A stretch of 44,940 nucleotides of DNA from Ammoniphilus resinae (lineage in GTDB: Bacteria; Bacillota; Bacilli; Aneurinibacillales; RAOX-1), in NCBI RefSeq assembly GCF_017873965.1, contig NZ_JAGGKT010000026.1, positions 1 through 44,940 on the forward strand. The letters run 5' to 3'. Shown piece after piece: positions 33,446 to 41,985 of this stretch. The position numbers and the translations under genes are program-made. The notes beneath the pieces are model-generated. The model had not been told where the DNA came from, searched no databases, and worked only from the letters and a program-made list of their open reading frames with translations. Each line of letters starts with the position of its first letter. Within the stretch, counting starts at the first letter, position 1.

Positions 33446-33578
33446 CGTCATGCCTCCAATCATTTTTCTAGAGTCAAATTTACTCTTTTCCCTCTAAAAC
33501 AGCAAATGGAAAGCATGCTTTTCGGAATAGAGTCTTGTATACTTTAAGGATAATTAGAAAGAAAGGGATGATTTTGCA

Positions 33579-33953
33579 ATGCATACTTCTCAAAAAGAGA
33601 AGGCGGTGGCGTTTTTGCAACAGGTGGCCTCGGGGGAGGTGCGCGGTACGTATCAGAAGTATATTGGTCCAGATTTCCGTCACCATAATCCTTATTTTCG
33701 AGGTGATGCGGATTCTCTCATGCTCGCGATGGAAGAAAATGCCGCAAAGAACCCGCACAAAATCTTTGAGGTCAAACGTGTGATTGAAGAGGGGGAGATC
33801 GTTGCGGTTCACTCTCACGTAAAGCAAAACCCAGGGGACCTTGGAGGAGCTGTGGTCCATATCTTCCGCTTCCATAGCGGACAAATAGTCGAGTTGTGGG
33901 ATGTAGGCCAGCCTATACCTGAGAATTGCCCCAATGAGAATGGTGTATTTTGA
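33579..33953 (+). CDS. NTF2-like (SnoaL-type) protein
   Basis: Small cone-fold protein of 124 residues of the nuclear transport factor 2-like superfamily, similar to the predicted SnoaL-like polyketide cyclase group. Seen: KAVAFLQQVASGEVRGTYQKYI, DFRHHNPYFRGDADSLMLAMEE, VAVHSHVKQNPGDLGGAVVHIFRFHSGQIVELWDVGQP. The His, Asp and Trp residues line a pocket in relatives, but the family covers many reactions and binding roles, so no function can be named. AAAGGG precedes the ATG at moderate distance. The gene is single and divergent from the SDR gene. Confidence 0.85.
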   Translation: MHTSQKEKAVAFLQQVASGEVRGTYQKYIGPDFRHHNPYFRGDADSLMLAMEENAAKNPHKIFEVKRVIEEGEIVAVHSHVKQNPGDLGGAVVHIFRFHSGQIVELWDVGQPIPENCPNENGVF

Positions 33954-34043
33954 TGTCATAATGTTTATTATGTAAACAAGTGGCGGTATTGGAGCAGATG
34001 AACTGCTCCTCTTCTCGTTGCTCAACTAAAGGGAGGGAGAATG

Positions 34044-34616
34044 ATGTCCAGTAACGTAAGACCAAGAAAAATCATTTTAGATTTAGCAGTTACTTTAGAT
34101 GGTTTTATTGAAGGGAGAAATGGGGAAGTTGATTGGTGTATCATGGACTCTGAAATGGGATTTATTGATTTCTTAGGTCAAATCGATACGATTTTATATG
34201 GTAGAAAAAGCTATGATTTATGGGGACAATTTGTTCCAGGGGTTGAAATTACGGATACGGAAAAAGAAATGTGGGACATCGTTCATGGAAAAGAAAAATA
34301 TGTATTTTCCAGAACGCAACAAGATACGAATGATAAGGCAATATTTATAAATGGCAATATACTTGAGGAAGTAAATAAATTAAAGAGTAAGCCTGGGAAA
34401 GATATCTGGTTATATGGCGGAGCAAGCCTTATTACAACTTTTATTAATTTAGGGCTGGTGGATGAATTTCGATTATCTGTTCACCCTGTTGTTTTGGGAG
34501 AAGGAAAACCGTTGTTCCTTGATATCAAAAACAGGTTGGATCTAAAACTGGTCCATACAAGAACTTTCTCCTCTGGTGTGGTGCAACTCATCTATCATTT
34601 GAATGGGGATTTGTAG
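34044..34616 (+). CDS. Dihydrofolate reductase-like (RibD C-terminal domain) protein
   Basis: Protein of 190 residues with the DHFR/RibD-C fold, like B. subtilis YwjB/YyaP. Typical pieces are KIILDLAVTLDGFIEGRNGEVDW, DTILYGRKSYDLWGQF, DIWLYGGASLITTFINLGLVDE and RLSVHPVVLGEGKPLF. These resemble NADPH-dependent reductases, but the group is not known to reduce dihydrofolate in vivo. The second ATG, at 34044, is preferred (seven bases after GGGAGG). Single gene; about 210 bases with no evident features follow before the next gene. Confidence 0.88.
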   Translation: MSSNVRPRKIILDLAVTLDGFIEGRNGEVDWCIMDSEMGFIDFLGQIDTILYGRKSYDLWGQFVPGVEITDTEKEMWDIVHGKEKYVFSRTQQDTNDKAIFINGNILEEVNKLKSKPGKDIWLYGGASLITTFINLGLVDEFRLSVHPVVLGEGKPLFLDIKNRLDLKLVHTRTFSSGVVQLIYHLNGDL

Positions 34617-34828
34617 ATATACATGCACATAGCGAAATATAGTTACCAGTCTTGAAAGAAAACAAAACAAATCTTGAAATTATATCCAGTCCGTAATAAT
34701 ATAAATACATACCAGAAGGTATTTAATTTTGGAACTAATAAGATCGTCCTATCTTCCTTAAAGTACGGTGGAACACGACGAACGGGTGAATTCTCAAAAT
34801 ATCCAAATGGATAGAAAGAGGGAGTTGA

Positions 34829-35251
34829 ATGCGAAAGGTAAAACGTAAGTCCGTATTTTTTATGTCTAATGCTGTGATCGCACTTCTGGTTGTCAGCGGT
34901 ACAACTGCTGCATCCGCTATGCAGGTTGAGCAAGCACCTGTCAGCCAAGTTGCAACCAGCAATAGTGAAGCCGACTTCACTGCGGAAAAAGTATTGACCA
35001 TGGCCGCTTCAGCCTATTTGATGCAGGGAGCACGGGCGGCGAATGGTACTTTGATAGGTAAAGGGATAGTAGCGGTCGATCCTGATGTGATTCCACTTGG
35101 AACTAAGCTATACATCGAGGGATACGGCTATGCAGTGGCCAGTGACATAGGCGGAGGGGTCAAAGGGAACCGAATTGATGTCCATTTCGATAACCAAAAG
35201 GAAGTCGAACAATTCGGCCGTCGTACCGTCAAAGTGTACATTATCCAGTAA
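34829..35251 (+). CDS. Secreted 3D-domain protein (cell wall hydrolase-like)
   Basis: Exported protein of 140 residues: basic signal peptide ending near ASA at about residue 30, a 30-residue linker, then a 3D domain (about 60-140) with its three conserved Asp in AVDPDVIPLGTKLYIEGYG, VASDIGGGVKGNRID and IDVHF. The 3D domain is a double-psi beta-barrel found in YocH, YorM and resuscitation-factor-like proteins that cleave peptidoglycan. Unlike those, there is no LysM, G5 or DUF348 module, so this is a minimal version. AGAGGGAG precedes the ATG. A strong hairpin follows. Lytic activity is likely but inferred. Confidence 0.88.
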   Translation: MRKVKRKSVFFMSNAVIALLVVSGTTAASAMQVEQAPVSQVATSNSEADFTAEKVLTMAASAYLMQGARAANGTLIGKGIVAVDPDVIPLGTKLYIEGYGYAVASDIGGGVKGNRIDVHFDNQKEVEQFGRRTVKVYIIQ

Positions 35252-35278
35252 AGGAATTATCACGAACAGAATTTATGA

Positions 35279-35317
35279 CTGAAAACACCAGTTGGTCGAA
35301 CCAACTGGTGTTTTCAG
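35279..35317 (+). terminator. Perfect 18-bp stem hairpin, terminator of the 3D-domain gene
   Basis: CTGAAAACACCAGTTGGT, loop CGA, ACCAACTGGTGTTTTCAG, with no mismatch. The stem ends in TTTT/AAAA-containing arms and is followed by GTGTCTATTTTATT, so it can work as a terminator, possibly in both directions. Confidence 0.75.
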
Positions 35318-35495
35318 TGTCTATTTTATTAGATTACTAAACTGTTTTCTTTGACTTAATTTCTTGAACTTCTTTATAATCATTGTGATATACGAAAAAA
35401 GTATAATTGTACATACAATAGTTCCTGTGGATTCCATCTGTTACAGCTAGGGAAGGCAAAAAAGACATGGAAGGATCTAAGAATGGAGTGATTCG

Positions 35496-36095
35496 ATGGC
35501 TAAAAATAAATTTCAAATAAAACGGGAAGAAACCTATGAAAAATTGATAAAAGTTGGAATGGGACTTCTATGTGAAAAGGGTTATTCTTCAACGACAATT
35601 GACGATATAGCCTCATCAGCAGGATACACGAAGGGAGCATTCTATGTCCATTTTAAAAATAAAGAGGATTTCTTCTTTCATTTGTTGAGCTATCGTCTTC
35701 AAATTCGCAAGAAATGGCCCGAATCCGAAGAAATCGGAAATCAAAGTTTCGAATCTTTGGAATCCGCGATTAGGCAAAGGCTAGAGACGTTATTTCATTA
35801 TCTAATTGACAACAGTGGCTGGATCATGGTGTATATCGAATTTTATCACTTGTCTCGAAGCAACGCTAATGTACGTTTTCGATATAGAGAGATGCTAAAT
35901 CAGTGGGTTACTGAGATTGAGCAATTTCTACACCGTTTACAAGAGCAGGGTTTATTATCAACAGAACTGGATACTTTACAAGCTGCCCATAATATTTATG
36001 CGATGTTAGATGGGATGCTTTTGCATTTAAGTTTATATGAGGAAAAGATTGAATTGGAAAGGGCTGTGAACATGGTTATGAGAATGTTGCATTGA
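35496..36095 (+). CDS. TetR family transcriptional regulator
   Basis: Regulator of 199 residues. The N-terminal helix-turn-helix (about 10-57) shows ETYEKLIKVGMGLLCEKGYSSTTIDDIASSAGYTKGAFYVHFKNKEDFF, the standard TetR layout. The C-terminal ligand domain is helical with no recognisable specificity motif; it contains GWIMVYIEFYHLSRSN and AMLDGMLLHLSL. No drug pump or partner gene is adjacent, and I see no clear palindrome near its start. The next gene, in the same direction 231 bases on, is a CBO0543-like membrane protein. Target unknown. Confidence 0.9.
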   Translation: MAKNKFQIKREETYEKLIKVGMGLLCEKGYSSTTIDDIASSAGYTKGAFYVHFKNKEDFFFHLLSYRLQIRKKWPESEEIGNQSFESLESAIRQRLETLFHYLIDNSGWIMVYIEFYHLSRSNANVRFRYREMLNQWVTEIEQFLHRLQEQGLLSTELDTLQAAHNIYAMLDGMLLHLSLYEEKIELERAVNMVMRMLH

Positions 36096-36326
36096 ATCCA
36101 CATTTAGTAGGATAAGGATGTCAAGATAACTTCTTAATTATGGGCTGCATAACAGGAGGAACCTTTAACCAACCTTTCTCCGCCATCATTTTTTTTACTA
36201 TAGTGGCAAAAGCTATTTTCCGAATGCTTCGACAGCTTCTTTACTTTTACTTAATTATAAATGGCTAAGCTTAACAATTTTGTAAAATAATATGGAGGTC
36301 TCTAGATTTGAGGTGAAAGTGAAGGG

Positions 36327-36782
36327 ATGTTCTTCGTTACTTGCTTTATTCTTTCGTGGCTTATTTGGTTCATTTGTGCGGATAAAAACAGATGGAGAGA
36401 AATCCTTCCTGTGTCTTTTTTTGCAGGATTTTTAGGTTCGACCACCGATACTATTACTGCCTTCTTATCACTATGGGAATATAAAGAGAACGGAAAAGAA
36501 GCATTAATTTATTATTTGTTAGATGACTTTGGAATTTATATTGTCATTGTATATCTTTTTATACAATGGCTACCAGAAAATAAATCACTTTGGTCAATCA
36601 TCAGATACTTTTTTTATTGGACAACGATATCTATAACCATCGAGATCATATTCCTTATAACCAATCATATAGAACATATCCGGTGGAATATCTGGTATTC
36701 ATATGTGGCAGACTGGTTTTTGTTTTGGCTATTTTATCAATACCATAAGAGTTTTCGGCTGAAGAAACTGAATCAGGAGTAA
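36327..36782 (+). CDS. CBO0543-like membrane protein, second copy
   Basis: Membrane protein of 151 residues with about five helices, distantly similar in layout to the protein at 26340-26912. It has an early Trp-rich segment (FILSWLIWFICADKNRW), an acidic helix (TTDTITAFLSLWEYK), LLDDFGIYIVIVYLFIQWLP and the terminal IWYSYVADWFLFWLFYQY. It lacks the soluble N-terminal extension of the first copy. GAGG and AAGGG lie before the ATG. A function is not known for the family. The GerAB-type gene follows after 130 bases. Confidence 0.65.
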   Translation: MFFVTCFILSWLIWFICADKNRWREILPVSFFAGFLGSTTDTITAFLSLWEYKENGKEALIYYLLDDFGIYIVIVYLFIQWLPENKSLWSIIRYFFYWTTISITIEIIFLITNHIEHIRWNIWYSYVADWFLFWLFYQYHKSFRLKKLNQE

Positions 36783-36854
36783 AACGATGTTCTACTTCCT
36801 GATAAACGAAAGTTTTCTACTCATTAGTGGGGTAACGCGAAGTTTAAATAGGTT

Positions 36855-36900
36855 CTAAAACGGAAAGTCTGTTGGTATTAGAAACGGACTTACGTTTTAG
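36855..36900 (+). promoter_or_regulatory. Long inverted repeat upstream of gerAB
   Basis: CTAAAACG (36855-36862) pairs with CGTTTTAG (36893-36900), continued inside by AAGTCTGT/ACGGACTT. It ends 15 bases before the likely start codon of gerAB, close to the ribosome binding site. It may be a terminator-like leader or a binding site; there is no U-tract. Confidence 0.45.
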
Positions 36901-36915
36901 ATCGGAGTGTCAGAC

Positions 36916-38034
36916 TTGGTAAAGGAACGGATTAGCCAAAGTCAATTGTTTGCCCTCATTATTTTTTTCCAGATTGGAAGTACAACTTTATTTGCGTTAG
37001 GGATTGAAGCAAAACAAGATGCCTGGATTGCGGTTTTCATCGCTTTGCTTGCAGGGATTGTTTTAGTCTGGATATTCACTGAAATTCAAAAACACTTTCC
37101 CCATCAGAACTTAGCAGAGATTTTAATTTCTGTGTTAGGAAAATGGATCGCCTCCCCATTGATTATTCTTTATGCATTATCCTTTTTCTGGACTGCTTCT
37201 TTCAATTTATATGAGTTCTCTGAATTTATGGTTTCCACCTTTTTTTTCGAAACCCCAATAAGTGCGATTCTATTCCTTGGTTTACTACTGATGATTTATA
37301 GTCTGTTCTTGGGTGTAGAAGTCATCGCCCGTTCAGGTGAAATCATATTCCCTTGGTTTTTAGGATTTATTATCATTATGTTCCTTTTAACTGGAATTTC
37401 AGGGATCATTAAGCCCAATCAATTATTGCCCATCATGGAAAATGGGGTCATGCCTGTCTTAAAGGCATCCACACAGGTAATTACGTTTCCGTTTGGGGAA
37501 ATGGTCATTTTTCTTATGTATTGGTGCTATGTGAATAATCAGCAAGTGATTCGAAAAACATCGATATGGGCGGTTATTATCGCAGGGATCATCCTCATTC
37601 TTTCACTAATTTTGATGATTACAGTTCTAGGGGCTCAGCTAGCCTCTAATGAATCCATTTCTTTATTTAAGGTATTCCAAAAAATAAATGTGGGAAATTT
37701 CATCCAAAGGCTTGATGCTATTGGTGGAGCTATTCTTTTTATTGGTGGTTTTTACAAAGGGCTGTTGTATTTATACGGATCCCGTATGTTGATCCAAACC
37801 TTATTCAACATCAAAGCCAAACATCAAAAATGGTTAATCACCTTTCTGGTCATCTGTTTGTTCTGCTACATCCTTCTTTATTTTAAGGATGTTGACTTTT
37901 ATCGTTGGGTAGGGCTTCAGATCAATAACAAGTATGTCTACCCTCTATTTCAAATTACCATTCCGATTTTTCTCCTCGTGATCATTAAGCTTAAAACAAA
38001 AGGTAAAGGAATTAAAAAAATACAAAGGATGTAA
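36916..38034 (+). CDS. GerAB-type spore germination permease (orphan)
   Basis: Integral membrane protein of 372 residues with about ten helices, of the endospore germination permease family (GerAB/GerBB/GerKB, related to amino acid transporters). It starts like its relatives (ERISQSQLFALIIFFQIGSTTLFALG), then FPHQNLAEILISVLGKW, LYEFSEFMVSTFFFETP and IIFPWFLGFIIIMFLLTGI. In complete receptors this B subunit binds germinant and acts with the A and C subunits. Here no A or C gene is adjacent. TTG at 36916 lies eight bases after GGAG; the GTG at 36907 overlaps that site. It is followed by a 47-residue membrane protein. Confidence 0.88.
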   Translation: MVKERISQSQLFALIIFFQIGSTTLFALGIEAKQDAWIAVFIALLAGIVLVWIFTEIQKHFPHQNLAEILISVLGKWIASPLIILYALSFFWTASFNLYEFSEFMVSTFFFETPISAILFLGLLLMIYSLFLGVEVIARSGEIIFPWFLGFIIIMFLLTGISGIIKPNQLLPIMENGVMPVLKASTQVITFPFGEMVIFLMYWCYVNNQQVIRKTSIWAVIIAGIILILSLILMITVLGAQLASNESISLFKVFQKINVGNFIQRLDAIGGAILFIGGFYKGLLYLYGSRMLIQTLFNIKAKHQKWLITFLVICLFCYILLYFKDVDFYRWVGLQINNKYVYPLFQITIPIFLLVIIKLKTKGKGIKKIQRM

Positions 38035-38039
38035 AATTC

Positions 38040-38183
38040 ATGCTTGATTTTAATACGCTATATAACAAAGCAGGCCTTGTTCCAACGATTCTCATTCTAG
38101 GTGGGGTGTCCTATGCGGGGATTCTCATTTTGGTATTGCTTTATAATTTAGTCCAGTATTTAAGAGGATTTTTAAGATCATGA
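38040..38183 (+). CDS. Small membrane protein following gerAB (possible D-subunit-like protein)
   Basis: A 47-residue frame starts five bases after the gerAB stop, with AAAGGATG upstream. It reads MLDFNTLYNKAGLVP, then one membrane segment (about 14-38, TILILGGVSYAGILILVLLY), then NLVQYLRGFLRS, a short basic amphipathic tail. Some germinant receptor operons include a small one- or two-helix D protein (for example GerKD of B. subtilis), and position and shape fit that role. Sequence similarity cannot be judged by eye. Probably co-translated with gerAB. Confidence 0.65.
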   Translation: MLDFNTLYNKAGLVPTILILGGVSYAGILILVLLYNLVQYLRGFLRS

Positions 38184-38293
38184 CCCCTCACTGAACACTC
38201 CACTGAAGAAATTTCATGAAAATCGGGTCCATTGCAGAAACTACATAATAGGAAAAATTTTCTTCATCCTGTGAAAGGAAGGAGGCAAAACGA

Positions 38294-41278
38294 TTGCAAG
38301 AAAGCAATGCGAACCAAACGGTCACATTTTTTATTAACGATCAGTCTTTCCAGGCAGAACCAGGACAAACCATCTTAAATGCAGCATCATCCCAAAATTA
38401 TACGATCCCTAGCATCTGCTTTCATCCGACTCTAGGGTCCATTCAATCCTGTGATACTTGTCATGTTGGCGTAAATGGGGAGTTGGTGCGGGCCTGCAAT
38501 ACCGCTGTAACGGAAGGGATGAAGGTGGATACACGGTCGAAATGGGTTCGTGAGGCACAGTATGAGGCGATGAGCCGCATTCTTAAAAATCACGAGCTCT
38601 ATTGTACCGTCTGTGATAATAACAACGGAAATTGTGTAGTGCACAACACAGCCGAATTGCTTGAAATCGAACACCAAAAATACAAGTTTCAGGCGAAGCC
38701 CTATCCACCTGACAACTCCCATCCTTTTTATCGTTATGAACCAGATCAGTGTATCCTATGTGGACGCTGTGTGGAAGCATGCCAGGATCTGCAGGTCAAT
38801 GAAACGCTGTCGATCGATTGGAATCGGGAAGTGCCGCGCGTCATTTGGGATAACGATGTCCCGATTGACCAATCCTCTTGTGTCTCCTGTGGACATTGTG
38901 TCACCGTTTGCCCCTGTAATGCCCTAATGGAAAAATCGATGCTAGGGGAAGCGGGATATTTGACGGGGATCCCCCAAGCGGTCCTGGCACCCATGATTGA
39001 CGTCATGAAAGAAGTAGAGCCTGGATATCAGGAGATCTTTGCTATTTCAGAGATGGAATCGGCGATGCGGAAATCTCGCATTGAACGAACCAAGACGGTT
39101 TGCACCTATTGTGGTGTAGGCTGCAGCTTTGAGATCTGGACCAAAGATCGTCATATCCTCAAGGTCGAGCCTCAAGTGGAGGCACCTGTGAACAGTATTT
39201 CAACCTGTATTAAAGGAAAGTTTGGTTGGGATTTTGTAAACAGTGAAGAAAGATTAACGAAACCTCTGATTCGAAAAGGGGACTTATTCGTTGAAGCGAC
39301 TTGGGACGAGGCCATGGATCTTATTGCTTCAAAGTTAACAGGAATAAAAGAAACATACGGAGCCGATTCGATTGGGTTTATTGCCTCTTCTAAATGTACG
39401 AACGAGGAAAACTTTTTGTTTCAAAAACTGGCTCGGACTGTTTTTAGCACGAACAACGTGGATAACTGCTCAAGGTATTGCCAATCTCCCGCTACGATGG
39501 GATTGATGCGGACGGTCGGGATTGGGGGAGATGCCGGAACGATTGAAGATCTGCAGCGGACAGAGCTCGTTTTAATTATTGGAGCGAATCCGGCAGAATC
39601 GCATCCTGTATTAGCCACACGGATTAAACGGCAGCACAAGCTACATGGGCAAAAACTTGCGGTCATTGATTTGCGCAAGCATGAGTTAGCCGAACGGGCA
39701 GATCTTTTCCTGCATCCAAAACCTGGTACAGACCTGATTCTGCTCTCAGCGATGACCAAATACATCATCCAGCAGAATTGGCATGACCAAACCTTTTTAA
39801 AAGAGCGGGTAAACGGGTTTGATGAATATGTCAAATCTCTAGAGCCTTATACGCTTGCCTATGCAGCCGAAAAGACAGGTCTTGCACAAGAACAAATCAT
39901 TGGTTTAGCTACCATGATTCATGAAGCGAAGACGATGTGTATCTGCTGGGCGATGGGTGTGACCCAGCATATGGGCGGAACCGATACGAGTACTGCGATT
40001 TCCAATTTACTTCTCATTACTGGAAATTACGGAAAACCTGGTACAGGCGCTTACCCGCTGCGCGGTCACAACAATGTCCAAGGGGCCTGTGACTTTGGCA
40101 CGATGCCAGCTTGGCTGCCCGGTTATGAGCCCATTGAACATGATGAGGTCAGGGCTCGGTACGAAAAAGCCTGGGGAGTTCAGATTCCCAAAAAACCTGG
40201 GTTTAATAACCACCAAATGGTGGAGGGCATTACCAAAGGGAAGATCAAGGCAATGTATTTGTTTGGAGAGGACATGGCCCTTGTCGATTCGAACTCCAAC
40301 CACGTGGAGGCGGCCTTTGAGCAACTGGAATTTTTTGTCGTGCAGGACGTGTTTTTCTCGCGGACCGCTCAATATGCAGATGTGATTCTGCCTGCATCCC
40401 CAAGCCTTGAAAAGGAAGGGACATTCACCAATACGGAACGACGGATTCAACGTTTTTACCGTGTGCTGGAGCCGTTGGGAGAGTCAAAACCGGATTGGGA
40501 AATTTTCGTCGATTTGGCCAACCGTCTCGGAGCTGATTGGAAGTACAAGCATCCGGGGGAAGTCATGGCAGAAGCAGCCAGCCTGGCACCTATTTTTGCG
40601 GGCGTATCCTATGAACGGTTAGAAGGGTGGAATAGCCAAATTTGGCCTGTTCAATCGGATGGAACGAGTACACCGCTTCTATATACGGAACGATTTGCCT
40701 TTCCCGATGGAAAAGCCAGATTATATCCTATAGAATGGACGCCTCCTTTTGAGCCTGGAAAAGAATTTGATATTCACTTAAACAATGGAAGGCTGTTGGA
40801 ACATTTCCATGAAGGAAACCTCACCTATCGTTCCAAAGGGATTACCCATAAAGTCCCCAATCCATGGGTGGAAATCTCTCCAGCGATGGCGAAAGAACGA
40901 GGAATTGAGGACGGTTCACTGGTCCGTTTAACCTCCCCTTATGGAGAAGTGGAGGTACGTGCGTTGGTTACAGATCACGTGGATGGCAATGAAATTTACC
41001 TGACCATGAATTCCATGGAGGAGCGCAAAGCGGTGAACCGCTTAACTAGCAGTTATCATGATAAATTCACGCATACACCGAATTATAAGGAAATGAGTAT
41101 TAAGCTTGAGGTGCTTGAAACAAAAGGGGATGCCCCGCTGCCGCGTCACAATCACCGTTTTGGCAATCGACAGCCGCAAATGGGGATTAAAGTGGAGGAA
41201 AAATGGAGCCGTCCGGATTTTGTACCGATCGCAGAATTATTCAAAGGGGGAGAAAGCCATGGCGAAACCCATACGTGA
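38294..41278 (+). CDS. fdhA: Formate dehydrogenase alpha subunit, molybdenum, Cys-dependent
   Basis: Large molybdo-enzyme of 994 residues, of the B. subtilis YrhE/YjgC type. Domains: N-terminal NuoG-like [2Fe-2S] ferredoxin (Cys42, 53, 56, 68); His-Cys [4Fe-4S] site (His100, Cys104, 107, 113); two ferredoxin [4Fe-4S] clusters (Cys153/156/159 with 206, and Cys196/199/202 with 163); then the bis-MGD domain beginning with CTYCGVGC (Cys270/273/277/305). The residue in the place of selenocysteine is Cys396, in NCSRYCQSP. The Fe-S chain implies electron transfer to a soluble acceptor, but no diaphorase (NuoE/F-like) or fdhD gene lies here. TTG start, eight bases after AAGGAGG. It overlaps the next gene by 20 bases. 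Confidence 0.95.
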   Translation: MQESNANQTVTFFINDQSFQAEPGQTILNAASSQNYTIPSICFHPTLGSIQSCDTCHVGVNGELVRACNTAVTEGMKVDTRSKWVREAQYEAMSRILKNHELYCTVCDNNNGNCVVHNTAELLEIEHQKYKFQAKPYPPDNSHPFYRYEPDQCILCGRCVEACQDLQVNETLSIDWNREVPRVIWDNDVPIDQSSCVSCGHCVTVCPCNALMEKSMLGEAGYLTGIPQAVLAPMIDVMKEVEPGYQEIFAISEMESAMRKSRIERTKTVCTYCGVGCSFEIWTKDRHILKVEPQVEAPVNSISTCIKGKFGWDFVNSEERLTKPLIRKGDLFVEATWDEAMDLIASKLTGIKETYGADSIGFIASSKCTNEENFLFQKLARTVFSTNNVDNCSRYCQSPATMGLMRTVGIGGDAGTIEDLQRTELVLIIGANPAESHPVLATRIKRQHKLHGQKLAVIDLRKHELAERADLFLHPKPGTDLILLSAMTKYIIQQNWHDQTFLKERVNGFDEYVKSLEPYTLAYAAEKTGLAQEQIIGLATMIHEAKTMCICWAMGVTQHMGGTDTSTAISNLLLITGNYGKPGTGAYPLRGHNNVQGACDFGTMPAWLPGYEPIEHDEVRARYEKAWGVQIPKKPGFNNHQMVEGITKGKIKAMYLFGEDMALVDSNSNHVEAAFEQLEFFVVQDVFFSRTAQYADVILPASPSLEKEGTFTNTERRIQRFYRVLEPLGESKPDWEIFVDLANRLGADWKYKHPGEVMAEAASLAPIFAGVSYERLEGWNSQIWPVQSDGTSTPLLYTERFAFPDGKARLYPIEWTPPFEPGKEFDIHLNNGRLLEHFHEGNLTYRSKGITHKVPNPWVEISPAMAKERGIEDGSLVRLTSPYGEVEVRALVTDHVDGNEIYLTMNSMEERKAVNRLTSSYHDKFTHTPNYKEMSIKLEVLETKGDAPLPRHNHRFGNRQPQMGIKVEEKWSRPDFVPIAELFKGGESHGETHT

Positions 41279-41756
41279 AGTAAAGCGGACGGACCCTACA
41301 GCGCAAGAACTGGAAACAGAAGCGCTGGCGGATCTGTTGAAAGTCATCGCGGAACACCGGGAATCGATTAAAGATCTTCTCGCCATCGTCGGGTATCTCG
41401 AGGAAATGGGAGTTTTGGCGGCCCTCAAAGGGCTTTTGGAGCAACGAAATGAAGTGGGAGTGATTGCTCTTAACCAGCTTAACCAACCGAAAATGTATCA
41501 CTTGTTGAAAAATCTAGTAACGATGGTTCAATTGATGGGCAGCATGGACCCAGTTCACATTGAAAAAATGGGGAAGGGCCTATCACAAGGGCTGGAAACG
41601 ATGAATGAAAGAAGTGAACAGGGGAGGGTACCCAGTCTTTGGGATTTGGCAAAGTCCGTTCGCGATCCTTCTGTCCGTACATCCATGGCTACGATGATTG
41701 GACTGCTGCAGGGAATGGGGGATTCATTGAAAAAGGATTCTTCCGCAATTCATTGA
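41259..41756 (+). CDS. DUF1641 protein (YrhD-like)
   Basis: Helical protein of 165 residues of the DUF1641 family, regularly encoded with YrhE/YjgC-type formate dehydrogenases and thought to be an accessory or small subunit. The core DUF1641 stretch is LLAIVGYLEEMGVLAALKGLLEQRNEVGVIALNQLNQPKMYHLLKN, then LWDLAKSVRDPSVRTSMATMIGLLQGMG. The ATG at 41259 follows AAAGGGGGAG and lies inside the end of fdhA; an upstream frame to 41106 overlaps fdhA and is unlikely to be used. No cysteine cluster or membrane helix is seen. It may hold the complex together or dock it to partners. Confidence 0.88.
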   Translation: MAKPIREVKRTDPTAQELETEALADLLKVIAEHRESIKDLLAIVGYLEEMGVLAALKGLLEQRNEVGVIALNQLNQPKMYHLLKNLVTMVQLMGSMDPVHIEKMGKGLSQGLETMNERSEQGRVPSLWDLAKSVRDPSVRTSMATMIGLLQGMGDSLKKDSSAIH

Positions 41757-41769
41757 TGAGGTGTGAATA

Positions 41770-41985
41770 ATGAAGACGAAGACAATCCGGATTAAAGGAA
41801 TAAAGGATCAAAAGGAGGCCCAGCAGGTGGTTTCCGGCATGAAAGAGGTTTGGGGAGTTCGCGAGGCAGATATCAATTTGGCGACGGGGGAGGTCACCGT
41901 ATCCTTTGATGATCAGGCTGCTTCTGTGCAAGATATTGAACAAGCCATCCTGGATTATGGTCTTGAACTGGAGGGGAAATCTTGA
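41770..41985 (+). CDS. Degenerate heavy-metal-associated (HMA) fold protein without CxxC
   Basis: Protein of 71 residues with the beta-alpha-beta-beta-alpha-beta pattern of HMA domains: KTKTIRIKGIKDQKEAQQV, then SGMKEVWGVREADINLATGEVTVSFDD, then AASVQDIEQAILDYGLELE. In true HMA metallochaperones the first loop carries GMxCxxC; here it is GIKDQKEAQ, so copper or zinc transfer by this motif is excluded. The start lies 13 bases after the DUF1641 stop (GATGAGGTGTG before the ATG). It overlaps the next tiny gene by three bases. Probably a protein-interaction or cofactor-handling part of the formate dehydrogenase system; function unknown. Confidence 0.75.
   Translation: MKTKTIRIKGIKDQKEAQQVVSGMKEVWGVREADINLATGEVTVSFDDQAASVQDIEQAILDYGLELEGKS

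Noticed and set aside
39440-39500. Selenocysteine in the formate dehydrogenase
   Set aside because: The active-site codon is TGC (Cys396), not TGA, and there is no SECIS-like hairpin need.
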